From an uncultured Victivallis sp. (GTDB lineage Bacteria; Verrucomicrobiota; Lentisphaeria; Victivallales; Victivallaceae), in contig CALXNS010000116.1 in NCBI GenBank assembly GCA_944389815.1, forward strand, positions 1-43,226: a stretch of DNA of 43,226 nt, in the 5' to 3' direction. Under the pieces are notes generated by a model. That model did no database searches. It was not told where the DNA came from and worked only from the letters and a program-made list of their open reading frames with translations. Position numbers and translations under genes: made by a program. Within the stretch, counting starts at the first letter, position 1. The number at the start of each line of letters is the position of its first letter. Shown piece by piece: positions 7,587 to 16,732 of the stretch.

Positions 7587-7676
7587 TTACAACGCCGCAA
7601 GTTCAAACACTTCTCCGGCGGGAAGAGTCAAGGCTGGAGCATTCATCCAGATTGCTGATTCCCAATACGTTGAAAA
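7587..7676 (-). pseudogene. In-frame protein-like tail beyond the hydrolase stop codon
   Basis: Directly after the TGA of the 7677 hydrolase the same frame stays open for 29 codons to TAA at 7587-7589. It reads through WMNAPALTLPAGEVFELAAL, the beta-strand ending typical of glycosidase C-termini. The paralogue at 27375-29435 lacks this extension and ends soon after the shared IPPKGIGV motif. It is therefore likely the 3' remnant of another hydrolase left by deletion or insertion, rather than a natural extension. Confidence 0.4.
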
Positions 7677-9758
7677 TCAGCGACCGCCCTCTTCCGCCTC
7701 TTCGGAAAATTCAATATCCAATACTCCGATTCCCTTCGGCGGAATCCGCACGAAAGACCTCACCCCGGGAAGACCGTCGGTACGCTCTTCCAGCCGCATC
7801 GGCCGCCCGCGGAAATCGTTGACGATTCGAATATCCTTCAATGGAAGATCGCTGGTGAGATCACCCAGGATATAACGCCAGTTCTCATTGGTGACCAGAT
7901 AGCGCCAGACCAAGTTCGATACGCACAATCCATTGAAGTGAAAGAATTTCTGATCCGGCGTCTCCTCGGATTGGATATGAATGACCGGCCGCAGTACCGC
8001 GTCGAATGCACGCAGCGTCAAATCGAGAAATCCTGCCGACGCCCGGCGATAGAATTGTTCATCGAAGAAGCTCGGCGGTTCCGGAATTCCCATCAAATCT
8101 TCCGGCAGCTCCTCCGGTTTCGACGCAGGAACATTCCAGTCGCCCCCCGGAAGCTGCGGCGCATTGAGGCAGCGGAAACGCGCCGGAGTCGCACTGTTCG
8201 TATCGGCAAATCCCCAGCCGTCGCATTCAAAGGAACCGATTTCACCGACGGCAAAGAGCGGCCGGGAGCGTTTCCTGTGCAGAATCGATTGTTCCTCTTC
8301 CGGCAGCAGCCCCGGATTGAGCACCAGTAACGGCGCATCAACCCGGTCGATATCTTTTATATTGACCGTTCCGGCAATCCGCGCGCCGCCGGCAAGCAGT
8401 TCATAGAGCCAGCAGGCCGTCAGACAGCGCCGCGTCTCAAGGTAGAAATCCAGTTCGGCTTCCAGGATCGAATCGCTCCAGACCAGCAGCATTCCGTCCA
8501 GTTTTTGCGGTTGAAGTTCGAATCCGATCTCCCACTTCGAGTGCAGAAACTCCCACTCGTGCGGCCGAATCGAGGCGGCCAGACAGACCTGGAGCCCGTC
8601 GAAACAGCGTTGCAGAACCCCGTTACCGTCGCAGCAGTACAAATTGCTGTAGGTGATGATCTCCCGCTCCAGCGCCGCGGGCGCATGGCGCAGCGACGAC
8701 CACCCCTCGGTCAGATCCTGCACGCCGTTGAGGAATATGAATTTCCCCTCCGGCGCCGCCGCTTTCGTCAACAACGCCGTCGCGCAGATCACATGGTAGA
8801 ACGGCACGTGGAAACGGGCTCGCCAGCAGAAATCCATATATTCTCCGCCCGACCCGACCGTCTCGATGACGATGCGGTCGAATCCAAGCTGCGGCAGTTC
8901 CCGGTAATCGATCCCGTACCGGTAGAGCGCCTCGACCGGATCGCGCGTCCAGCAGGTGTGCAGCGTAACACGCTTTCCCATCGCATGCATACGCTGCACC
9001 ACTTTGGTAAAATAGGTACGGAAACGCCGCCGGTGGAAATCGATCCACTCCCGCCGCAGCGACCGCCAGATGTAAGCGGCACGCGCCTGAAGTCTCTCAG
9101 GATCATCGTCGCAATGCGCCGGATATTCCTCCGGCAGGACAACCGCTCCTCCGCCGTCGGCGAGAAACTGGTCGATCATGTCGTCGGAATAATCTCCGTG
9201 GCAGAGCTGGAACCAGCCGTGATTGTAACCGTCGCCGAGATGCCAGCCGTCAAAGTCGTAATCCTCGATGACTTCACTGGCCTTGTCCAGCAGAAAATCT
9301 TCGTAATAGCGCCCGTCGGCAAACCGTTTCAGAATATGGATGACCGGCGTCGCCGGCTGCATGTTCCGCACCGTGACGTTGGCGATTTCCAGGTGTTCAT
9401 AAATCCACTCCCGGTGCCAGCGGTTTCCCAGGGAGGACGGGAACACCGAAAACAACACCTTCACCCCGTGGCGGTGAAACTCCTCGATCGCCCGTTTCAA
9501 CATCCACTTGCTCCACGGCGGACCCTGATACTTCGGCTTGTCAAACCACGTATCCATGTAGGCGCCGACATCGGGCGGAAAAAATTCATCCTCCTGCAAC
9601 CCATGATGGCAGTGGACGAAGTCCGGGCCCCACATGAATATGGAGATCCCGTCCGGCTTGAACCCCAGCGAATCCAGATACGCCTTCACACCCATATCAG
9701 GCACCTGATTGTCAAGCGCGATCAACTCCATCCAGAGGTAAGTTTCATAGCGTGCCAT
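7677..9758 (-). CDS. TIM-barrel glycoside hydrolase-like protein, copy 1 (unsignalled)
   Basis: A 693-aa protein. I choose ATG 9758 (MARYETYLW), which aligns with the start of its paralogue at 27375 (MSNFETFLW). The frame could open at 9791 in an ATGA overlap with the upstream gene, but those 11 extra residues are absent from the paralogue. A GGGAG site lies about 11 bases before 9758. Residues 1-400 look like an (alpha/beta)8 barrel: HGVKVLFSVFPSSLG, DFDGWHLGDGYNH and IVIETVGSGGE are conserved between the copies, and their D and E residues are candidate catalytic acids. The C-terminal part ends in a beta domain with RIPPKGIGVLDIEF. No signal peptide, so probably cytosolic. Family not named with confidence; substrate unknown. 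Confidence 0.75.
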   Translation of the reverse strand: MARYETYLWMELIALDNQVPDMGVKAYLDSLGFKPDGISIFMWGPDFVHCHHGLQEDEFFPPDVGAYMDTWFDKPKYQGPPWSKWMLKRAIEEFHRHGVKVLFSVFPSSLGNRWHREWIYEHLEIANVTVRNMQPATPVIHILKRFADGRYYEDFLLDKASEVIEDYDFDGWHLGDGYNHGWFQLCHGDYSDDMIDQFLADGGGAVVLPEEYPAHCDDDPERLQARAAYIWRSLRREWIDFHRRRFRTYFTKVVQRMHAMGKRVTLHTCWTRDPVEALYRYGIDYRELPQLGFDRIVIETVGSGGEYMDFCWRARFHVPFYHVICATALLTKAAAPEGKFIFLNGVQDLTEGWSSLRHAPAALEREIITYSNLYCCDGNGVLQRCFDGLQVCLAASIRPHEWEFLHSKWEIGFELQPQKLDGMLLVWSDSILEAELDFYLETRRCLTACWLYELLAGGARIAGTVNIKDIDRVDAPLLVLNPGLLPEEEQSILHRKRSRPLFAVGEIGSFECDGWGFADTNSATPARFRCLNAPQLPGGDWNVPASKPEELPEDLMGIPEPPSFFDEQFYRRASAGFLDLTLRAFDAVLRPVIHIQSEETPDQKFFHFNGLCVSNLVWRYLVTNENWRYILGDLTSDLPLKDIRIVNDFRGRPMRLEERTDGLPGVRSFVRIPPKGIGVLDIEFSEEAEEGGR

Positions 9759-9787
9759 CTGTCGTCGGCTCCCTGTTTTCGTTGTTC

Positions 9788-12700
9788 TCATTCCGCCCGC
9801 AGTTCAAGAATACGGAAGTCGCGCGCCGGAAGTTCAAATTCCTTCAACGGCCATTCGAGCGGAATTTCCTTTGCCTCAACCGTATCCCATTCGACGGCCC
9901 GGACCGCTTCAAATCCAAGTTTATCCGGGTCGATTTCGAGCGTAACGCTCCGCGGTTCGTAGTTCCAGTTCGCGAGGATGACCAGCGCCCGGCCGTCGTC
10001 GACCCGCCGGAATACGCTGCTCAAAACCGTCGCCGGTTCCGACGTGCGCACCGGACACTCCTGCCGCCAGTAGGGAATGAATTCCGCCGCCGTCCACCAT
10101 GGATCGACGATCTTCCAGACCGGCAGCACCTCCATGTCATACGTCAACGGGAACGACACCCGGTGCGGCAGCGTCATCATCAACACCTCGCGCACCGGCA
10201 CCGCCTCGCCCACCTTGCGCCAGGAGTAATGGAAGACCGCGAAGTGCGTGACCGGCATACCGTATTCGGTCTGGGCGTATTTAGCGCGGAAATAGTCCGG
10301 AGTCAACCGCCGGTAGTGGTCAAGCCCCTCCCAGATCAACTCCTCGCCGAAGGTGCGCACATCGACAAACGCGGCACACGCCGGGCTTTCGCCGCTGTGG
10401 GAGAAATTGATCCGATCCCTGCCGCCGGATTTGAAGATCCGGTACATCTGCTTGACGAAACGGCGCGTCGCGAGCAAATTCAGCGTCGGGCGCCGGACGC
10501 CGTCGGCGTCGACGTAACCGCAGCCGTGGCGGCCGTTCGAACAGGGGATCGCGGTCGCATCGGTGTAGACGCCGTCCAGCCCGAGTTTGTTGACGATCCC
10601 TTCGACCTGGCAGAGCAGAAAATCGGCATAGGTGCTGTTCAGACACGTCGCGGTCATCCGGGCGTGGGGCGTCGTCCAGAAGAAGGTTGGAAACGCCTCC
10701 CATTCCAGGGCGTAGGTCTTGTATTCATCCATGTGATCGGCGATGGCCGAATACCAGAGATTGTGCGCAAGTTTCATCCCGTAGCTCTGGAATTTACGCA
10801 TTCCCTTCTCCGCCTCGGTGGCATCGCGGTTCCAGACCGCGTAACCATCCGGCAGAAGATCGTAATAAACCTGACCGACGCTCAGCGAACGGAGCAGTTC
10901 CAATCCCTCGGGCGACGTGTAACCGGGGATGTCCGCATTGAAGACGCTCCCGGGATCCAGTCCGATGTGCCACGCTTTGGGATCGGCGGGTTCATTCTTC
11001 ACCGGCAGGCTCTGGAGGAAGTAATCATACTGGAATTTCCCGTCGGGGAGGAGTTGGGAATCTTCGCTTACCAGATGGATTTTCAAGGTGGCCGCATCCT
11101 TCGTCTGATCGACCTGCGCATAACGTTTCCCGCGGATTGCGCCGGGATTTTCCGTCATGACCGCGAGAGCTCGTTTTTCACTGCCGATGACCATTTCATG
11201 GAAGAAGCGTTCCGTCCAGTTCCAGCCGGAGGCGTCGTACATCCAGTTGCCCCAGGAGTTGCTCGAATTGCCCAGCTGCACAACTTTGGATTCCCGGGGC
11301 GACTGCGTGTAGATGTCCTGCAGCAGACTGCCGGTGAAACCGTCGCCGCGCACGAAAAGCGCCTCTTCGGGAACGACGGGAAATTCCAGCGCAAGTTCAT
11401 TGACCACCAGCGGCTCCTTCTTCAACGGCGTCAACTCCGCCTGCCAGCGGACGAAACCATCGAATTCCAGCGTGACGACGCCGTTCAACTGCACGGAATC
11501 ACTCCTGCCGCTGAAACGCCAGCTGACCAGATCGTCGGCGTCCTCAAGAGCTTCAAGTTCATCAAACACCAGTGTTTCATTCTTTCCATTCACCTTCAAT
11601 GCGATTCGCGCCGGCGCCGCGAGCAGCGGGGAACCGGCCGATTCGATCGCTGCGGGCAACCCGTTGCCGCCGAATTCATAATGCCGCCGCAACACGTCAG
11701 CGGACGCGCCGGAGCGTTCAATCGGCGTGAAAGGCGCCGGCACGCTGCGATCGTCCCATAATGCGGTATGAAGCCATGCGGGTTTCGCCGGGAAAACAAA
11801 TTCGCTGTTGGCGGAAGCGAGTTCCCGATTGTCCGCATCGAGCAGTGCGCCGCGGATCAGGTAACGGCCGGGTTTGAAATCCTTCGTGGAAAGCGTGAGA
11901 GTCTGTTTCGGATCGACCAGCGCGGCACTCTGTTTCTCCAGTTCGGAACCGGAAGAATCGGCAATCGAAACGACGATCCGGCTCCCCTCCGGCACCTCAA
12001 AACGCGAAACGTCGGCGGTAACTTCGACTTCCTGCGCCTCATACGCCAGACGCGGCACCAGAAAGAATCCCGGCAGCAGCGTGAACGGCAACTGCAGTTG
12101 CGCAACCGGTTCGGATGATTCGTGCAATGTCACCTGATATTGCAGCAACATCGCAGTAAGAGCGCCCGCCGCCCCCTGCAACGGAGTTCTGATGTTGAAC
12201 GCCTCCCCCGTTCCACGTTCCCGGCCACCGGCGGCGATCTTATTTGCCGCATCGGGCAGCGAAACGCTCCATTGAACGTTTGCGCCTTCCGGAGCGGAGC
12301 CGGTCAGATTCAATTCCCCGTTGGCGAGATTGCCCAGCGTAAGGAGCCGGACACCGCTATTTTGTTCGTCGCCGAAGACGCCGTAACCGAATCTCGACAC
12401 CGCGTTGAATCCCGGCGCCCAGCAGGTCCAGTCGCTGCCGGTTCTGACTTCGCCGTTGATCGTCGAAAAATCCCGGCAGAAATTGATCCGCCAGCTGTCG
12501 CCCGGTTTCGGGGCGTTCCCGCCCAGAAGCGCAAAGGGAATGGCAATTTCTCCCAGCCAGGTTTTGGCATCCATGGTCATGATGCCGCCGGACATGGTGG
12601 CGCTCTCCTGAATGGAGGCGCGGTACGTGAGCCTTTCATCCGCCCAGACCGAATCCGCCCGGCTGGAACCGGAGGTGAAACCGCCGCCGGGAACGACCAG

Positions 12701-13636
12701 AAGCTGGAAGAACTCCACGCCGTCGCGCGACAGCCACACTTCGAATCCTTCAATGCCGTTCTCGAATTCGCTCGCGTCGAAGATCGTCTCACTTCCCATA
12801 CCGAGCTGCACAACCTCCTGCCGGGAGGAGAACGCGATATAGAGCTGTTCATCGTCGTACCCCGCGTAAACCACGGTCTGACGCGGCGACCAGGCGCCGT
12901 TTTCCAGCGTAACGAAACCGGTCGTTGCGGCGGCGGCGCTCCATTCGCCTTCGGAAAGTTTGCCGTCGATGACCGGCTTTTCCTTCAACCGGGGAAAGGT
13001 GATCATCGGCGAACGGCTGAAATCCCCCTTGAAGGCAACATTCTTTTCATCCTCCGCCTTTTCGCCCCAGGGACGCAACGAAGCGTCGTCACAGAAGACG
13101 ACTCCGCCGCGCACGTGAAAGAGCACTTCGTACTCCTCGACGCCGATCGTGGATTGATCCGTGTAAATCGCCACGCCGTTTTCCGGCAGCGTGAAATCAA
13201 GCGAATACTGTTTCCACTGCTCGGAGTCGATCGTGAACCATTCGGTTTCCAGCGGTTTTTCCGCTTCAAGATAAGTATTTGCTCCATAAAGGAACGCAGA
13301 CAACCGAAGCTCCCCCTTGCCGCGCACCCACAAAGTGAAGACGAACCGTTCCCCCGGGCGCCCCTTGAGCCGCTGGCTGCCGATGGTCGTCTGAACTTCC
13401 GACGCGCCTTCGGCGGTCTGGTCGACTGCAAGCGAAATGGATCCCTCCTTTGCGAACGCCAGATCATTGCGCACGTCGATTCTGCCGGTGTAGACCCAGT
13501 GTTTTCCCCAGCGCAGCGGAAACCCCGTCGCCGGATCGAGCTCTTCAAACCCGCCGTTGTCCAGAAGTTCGGCTCCGTGAACGCCGCAAGTGAGACACCC
13601 GAAAACTGCAAGAAAAATGACATAAAAATACTTCAT
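9788..13636 (-). CDS. Large exported multidomain glycoside hydrolase, copy 1 (CBM + CBM9/DOMON-like + GH123/DUF6067-like)
   Basis: 1282 aa from ATG 13636 (GGGAG 5 bases upstream); the longer frame from 13660 only adds 8 residues before a good signal peptide (MKYFYVIFLAVFGCLTCGVHG). After cleavage comes a jelly-roll binding domain (about 25-190; NGGFEE, RWGKHW), then a CBM9/DOMON-like domain (about 205-425; PVIDGKLSEGEW, LYIAFSS, WRINFCRDF). Ig-like strands (about 440-620), a beta-sandwich (about 640-870) and a TIM barrel (about 890-1200) with LGLDGVYTDA and CSNGRHGCGY follow. The barrel resembles GH123/DUF6067-type proteins; this is tentative. It probably binds and cuts glycans outside the cytoplasm. 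It is 64 bases downstream of a pseudopilin gene and is a full-length paralogue of 23528-27382. Confidence 0.75.
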   Translation of the reverse strand: MKYFYVIFLAVFGCLTCGVHGAELLDNGGFEELDPATGFPLRWGKHWVYTGRIDVRNDLAFAKEGSISLAVDQTAEGASEVQTTIGSQRLKGRPGERFVFTLWVRGKGELRLSAFLYGANTYLEAEKPLETEWFTIDSEQWKQYSLDFTLPENGVAIYTDQSTIGVEEYEVLFHVRGGVVFCDDASLRPWGEKAEDEKNVAFKGDFSRSPMITFPRLKEKPVIDGKLSEGEWSAAAATTGFVTLENGAWSPRQTVVYAGYDDEQLYIAFSSRQEVVQLGMGSETIFDASEFENGIEGFEVWLSRDGVEFFQLLVVPGGGFTSGSSRADSVWADERLTYRASIQESATMSGGIMTMDAKTWLGEIAIPFALLGGNAPKPGDSWRINFCRDFSTINGEVRTGSDWTCWAPGFNAVSRFGYGVFGDEQNSGVRLLTLGNLANGELNLTGSAPEGANVQWSVSLPDAANKIAAGGRERGTGEAFNIRTPLQGAAGALTAMLLQYQVTLHESSEPVAQLQLPFTLLPGFFLVPRLAYEAQEVEVTADVSRFEVPEGSRIVVSIADSSGSELEKQSAALVDPKQTLTLSTKDFKPGRYLIRGALLDADNRELASANSEFVFPAKPAWLHTALWDDRSVPAPFTPIERSGASADVLRRHYEFGGNGLPAAIESAGSPLLAAPARIALKVNGKNETLVFDELEALEDADDLVSWRFSGRSDSVQLNGVVTLEFDGFVRWQAELTPLKKEPLVVNELALEFPVVPEEALFVRGDGFTGSLLQDIYTQSPRESKVVQLGNSSNSWGNWMYDASGWNWTERFFHEMVIGSEKRALAVMTENPGAIRGKRYAQVDQTKDAATLKIHLVSEDSQLLPDGKFQYDYFLQSLPVKNEPADPKAWHIGLDPGSVFNADIPGYTSPEGLELLRSLSVGQVYYDLLPDGYAVWNRDATEAEKGMRKFQSYGMKLAHNLWYSAIADHMDEYKTYALEWEAFPTFFWTTPHARMTATCLNSTYADFLLCQVEGIVNKLGLDGVYTDATAIPCSNGRHGCGYVDADGVRRPTLNLLATRRFVKQMYRIFKSGGRDRINFSHSGESPACAAFVDVRTFGEELIWEGLDHYRRLTPDYFRAKYAQTEYGMPVTHFAVFHYSWRKVGEAVPVREVLMMTLPHRVSFPLTYDMEVLPVWKIVDPWWTAAEFIPYWRQECPVRTSEPATVLSSVFRRVDDGRALVILANWNYEPRSVTLEIDPDKLGFEAVRAVEWDTVEAKEIPLEWPLKEFELPARDFRILELRAE

Positions 13637-13700
13637 AGAGCTCCCAATCGCCCTGTTCAAAAAATGAATGTTTCAGCCGTAAATTATTCCGTTGCCCCAC

Positions 13701-14396
13701 TCAGTGAATATTCGCCTCAGTCACCTCGTTCGGCCCGAAAAACTCCGGATCATAGACGCTGACGGCAAATCCTCCCTTCAGCGAGAGCGGATTACGGTAT
13801 TCGACGTGTCCGTCAGCCATCAGGCAGTTCGCCCCCTGGCGATGACGGTCGAAAGCGATGCCCATGTTGTTGAGCGCATTTTCATACGTTTCCCAGCAGG
13901 GGCCGCCGGGGAGCGCGTCGGCCATCCAGAGACGCTTTGAAGGGTTGCGCACCGAACTGATGCGACGCTGCGTCCACAAGGCGCTTATGTTGCTGCCGCC
14001 GAATGTGCGGCTATTGACGGTATAATTGAAAATTTTGTTCAGATAGCAAGGTTTGTACATCAGAGTCGGACATCTGAAAAGCAAAGGCTCCTGTTCCCCT
14101 TCGGCGGCCGCGAAAACCTCGCCGTTCGGATTGGCCTCCGTGACGCACAGAAAATAATTCTGAAGAAGTCCGGCATCCGAAAGCTGCACCGGCCAGTCGC
14201 TGGCGGTGGCGGCATAACCGCCCCAGTCATTGCAGTAAAATTGAAACGTTGCTCCAAGCTGCTTGAGGTTGTTCATGCACGATGAAGCCTGCGCCGCCGC
14301 CCTCGCCTGATTCAATGCGGGAAGAAGCATGGATGCGAGGATGGCGATGATCGCAATTACCACGAGAAGTTCGATCAATGTGAATCTACGTTTCAT
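13701..14396 (-). CDS. Pseudopilin-like protein with prepilin leader and C-terminal DGH motif, copy 1
   Basis: A 231-aa protein. The class III leader [23 protein letters not shown] is cut by prepilin peptidase before the Phe, with the conserved Glu at +5 of the mature protein. The remainder has [11 protein letters not shown] after the N-terminal helix, TFGGSN, and a C-terminal [14 protein letters not shown]. This is the H-X9-DG class found in very many copies in Lentisphaerota and Planctomycetes. Such proteins are exported to the inner membrane or assembled into type II/IV-like fibres, but their role is unproven. SD AAGGA lies about 8 bases before the ATG. It is first in the - strand operon with two hydrolases. 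It is clearly paralogous to 30945-31661, whose neighbours are the paralogous hydrolases. Confidence 0.88.
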   Translation of the reverse strand: MKRRFTLIELLVVIAIIAILASMLLPALNQARAAAQASSCMNNLKQLGATFQFYCNDWGGYAATASDWPVQLSDAGLLQNYFLCVTEANPNGEVFAAAEGEQEPLLFRCPTLMYKPCYLNKIFNYTVNSRTFGGSNISALWTQRRISSVRNPSKRLWMADALPGGPCWETYENALNNMGIAFDRHRQGANCLMADGHVEYRNPLSLKGGFAVSVYDPEFFGPNEVTEANIH

Positions 14397-14719
14397 TTTT
14401 CAATCCTTCCATGTTGTCTTTCGAGTGTGGCAATGGACAAAATTTCTTCATTTGATCTCCCGGAGAAACCGGAATCGGCAGGGCGCATGGTAAAAAAACG
14501 TTCCCCCCCGGCGAACCATGCCATGATCCACGATTTCCCTCTACTTTAAGTATATCACATCGTCTGGGAAAAACCGACACTTTTTTGTGTTTTTTTTTAC
14601 CGATCTTGCTTTTTTTGTAAAACAGGTATATTTTTCATTTGACAAAAGCGTTTTTTACTTCCATAGTTTTTAAACAATCAGGAACAAAATCAACCGGGAT
14701 GGTAAGGAGAAAAGATAAA
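14397..14719. promoter_or_regulatory. Divergent intergenic control region between pseudopilin and beta-mannosidase operons
   Basis: 323 non-coding bases separate two outward-reading operons. The centre (about 14580-14640) is a series of long T-tracts, likely bent DNA. On the - strand, TATACT (plus coordinates 14549-14554) is a plausible -10 for the pseudopilin operon, without a clear -35. The nearby PocR-AraC regulator is the obvious candidate to bind here; I see no certain operator repeat. Confidence 0.5.
14639..14667 (+). promoter_or_regulatory. Sigma70-type promoter for the beta-mannosidase operon
   Basis: Perfect -35 TTGACA (14639-14644), 17-base spacer, and a weak -10 CATAGT (14662-14667; 4 of 6). 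Expected start about 14674, about 45 bases before ATG 14720. A perfect -35 with a poor -10 suggests an activator-dependent promoter. Confidence 0.5.
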
Positions 14720-16693
14720 ATGCAATTCAAGCTGGATTTGAGCCAATTGTCCTGGCAGTTGAGCGGCTGGACCCCCAATCTGTGGCAATTGTGCAAGTCA
14801 ATGGAGACCGGAGGGAGCCAGAAGGCGGAAATTCCGGCCATTCCGGCACAGGTTCCCGGTTCGGTGCAGGGAGCCCTTCTCCGCGCCGGCATTCTGAATG
14901 ACCCCCACGTCGGATTTCAGGCACGTAACTGCGAATGGGTCGAAAACCGCCACTGGATGTTCCAGTGTGAAATTCCAGCTGTTCTGCCGGCGGACTCCCC
15001 CTGCGAACTGGTCTGTCCCGGACTGGACACGGAAGGGTGGGTTTACTGGGACAACGCCTGCCTCGGGCGTTTCTGCGGCGCACACCGTCCGCACGTTTTC
15101 CGTCTGCCGGAAAATACGGCAGGTCACTGCACCGTGCATCACCTTGCGATCATCTTCGATTCACCGATTCGTTTCGCCGGACAATTCGGCCGCACCTGGG
15201 AGATCCCGGTCACCAAACCGCGTTACTATTACACCTGGGACTGGATTCCCCGGATGGTTCAAATCGGCATCACCCGCGCGCCGTGGATCCGCGCCGTCGG
15301 CGCAACCGAACTGGACATCATCGACCTCTGGACCGACGCCGTCGCCGCCGAACATCGGGGCGTCGTGTTTGTAAAAGCCAAGTTGCGCGGCGCCGAAGAG
15401 GCGCTCCTTACGCTGCATCGCGAAGGACGGTGCGTCTGGTCGCGCAAAGCGACCGCCGCCGAACTCGCCCGGGGAGTCCGCGAAGAGATCAGCGAAATCG
15501 AACTCTGGGAACCGAATCTTTCCGGAGAACAAATCCTGTACAGTTTCGAAATCGACGCAGGCGACGCCGGACATGAACTTCGTTCCGTCGGGTTCAAGCA
15601 GATTCGCTGGCTCCCCTGCCGCGGCAGCGCGCCCGACGCCGAACCGTGGCTCTGTGAAATCAACGGCCGGGCGACCTTTCTGCAGGGATTCAACTGGACG
15701 CCGCTGCGGGCGTATTACGCCGATTGCACCCGGGCGGATTACGAACTGCGGTTGCGCCACTACCGGGAGATGGGCTGCAACATTCTGCGGATCTGGGGCG
15801 GAGCGTTCCTGGAACCGGATTACTTCTATGATCTCTGCGACGAATACGGACTGCTGGTGTGGCAGGAGTTTCCGATGAGTTCCTCTGGCTTGTCCAACGT
15901 GCCGCCGCACGATGAGGAATCCATTGCGGAAATGCGCCGCATCGCCGACGCCTATCTGACCATTCTGCCGCGCCACGTCTCGCTTCTCGCCTGGTCGGGC
16001 GGCAATGAGCTGCAACGCGGCCCGGAGGGGGCCGACGAAGGCTGCGGCTTCCCCTGCGACATCGACGAACCGATTCTGGCGATGCTTGCGGCGGTGACGA
16101 AACAGCGCGATCCCTCGCGGCGGTTCATGGCGACCTCGGCCTCGGGGCCGCGCGAATTCGGCGACCCCGCATTGTACGGCAACGGCGAATTGTGGGATGT
16201 CCACGGGCCGTGGAAATGCGAAGGAACGCTCGAAGAAGCGTGGTATCCGGTCTGGGAAAACGACGATTCGCTCTTCCGGTCCGAATTCGGCTGTCCCGGC
16301 GCGAGCGGTGCGGATCTGATCCGGCGTTACGCGGGCAAAGAGGCGTACTTCCCGTGTTCGGCGGAGACGCCGTTGTGGAATTATCCATTGCCGTGGTGGG
16401 CGGAGGAGTACCTCTTCGTACAGGAACATGGCCGCGCATCGGCCACGCTTGAAGAGTACGTCACCTGGAGTCAGGAGCGTCAGTCGCGGGCGCTCTCCTA
16501 CGCGATGAATGCGATGAAGAGCCGTTTCCCGTCGATCGGCGGCGCGATCGTCTGGATGGGACACGATTCGTTTCCGTGTACGGCGAACACCTCGGTGATC
16601 GATTTTGAAGGCAATCTCAAACCGGCGGCGCAGGCGTTGTCGGAAATTTTCCACCGTCCGGCGGGATGCGCCCCGGAGAAATCCGGAAAGTAA
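14720..16693 (+). CDS. GH2 beta-mannosidase
   Basis: A 657-aa cytosolic enzyme. The start is ATG 14720 with AAGGAG upstream; the frame is open from 14639 but that overlaps the promoter. The N-terminal sugar-binding domain (about 20-200) includes PAQVPGSVQGALL and ENRHWMFQCEIP, typical of beta-mannosidases. The barrel carries CNILRIWGGAFLEPDYFYDLCDEYG, broken here as CNILRIWGG and EPDYFYDLCDE. The acid/base is E430 in SGGNELQRG and the nucleophile is E522 in FRSEFG. It removes terminal beta-D-mannose from oligosaccharides. At 657 aa it is shorter than the usual 800-900 aa and lacks most C-terminal beta domains. No signal peptide, so it acts on imported oligomers. Confidence 0.88.
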   Translation: MQFKLDLSQLSWQLSGWTPNLWQLCKSMETGGSQKAEIPAIPAQVPGSVQGALLRAGILNDPHVGFQARNCEWVENRHWMFQCEIPAVLPADSPCELVCPGLDTEGWVYWDNACLGRFCGAHRPHVFRLPENTAGHCTVHHLAIIFDSPIRFAGQFGRTWEIPVTKPRYYYTWDWIPRMVQIGITRAPWIRAVGATELDIIDLWTDAVAAEHRGVVFVKAKLRGAEEALLTLHREGRCVWSRKATAAELARGVREEISEIELWEPNLSGEQILYSFEIDAGDAGHELRSVGFKQIRWLPCRGSAPDAEPWLCEINGRATFLQGFNWTPLRAYYADCTRADYELRLRHYREMGCNILRIWGGAFLEPDYFYDLCDEYGLLVWQEFPMSSSGLSNVPPHDEESIAEMRRIADAYLTILPRHVSLLAWSGGNELQRGPEGADEGCGFPCDIDEPILAMLAAVTKQRDPSRRFMATSASGPREFGDPALYGNGELWDVHGPWKCEGTLEEAWYPVWENDDSLFRSEFGCPGASGADLIRRYAGKEAYFPCSAETPLWNYPLPWWAEEYLFVQEHGRASATLEEYVTWSQERQSRALSYAMNAMKSRFPSIGGAIVWMGHDSFPCTANTSVIDFEGNLKPAAQALSEIFHRPAGCAPEKSGK

Positions 16694-16732
16694 GAAATCC
16701 GGAAAATAAAGCAAAAGGGAAGGCGGCGTCGA

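Noticed and set aside
8505..9962. 485-aa open frame on the + strand across the small hydrolase gene
   Set aside because: It is the antisense of a clear hydrolase with a full-length paralogue; its translation is Arg/Pro-rich without domains, as expected for shadows in GC-rich DNA. The same holds for the long antisense frames at 9752-11761, 12122-13762, 15161-16714, 20822-22627, 31437-33146, 34155-35969 and 36844-38310.
14488..14515. C/G-run hairpin followed by T-run on the - strand leader of the pseudopilin operon
   Set aside because: Only four pairs around a nine-base loop; too weak to call an attenuator.
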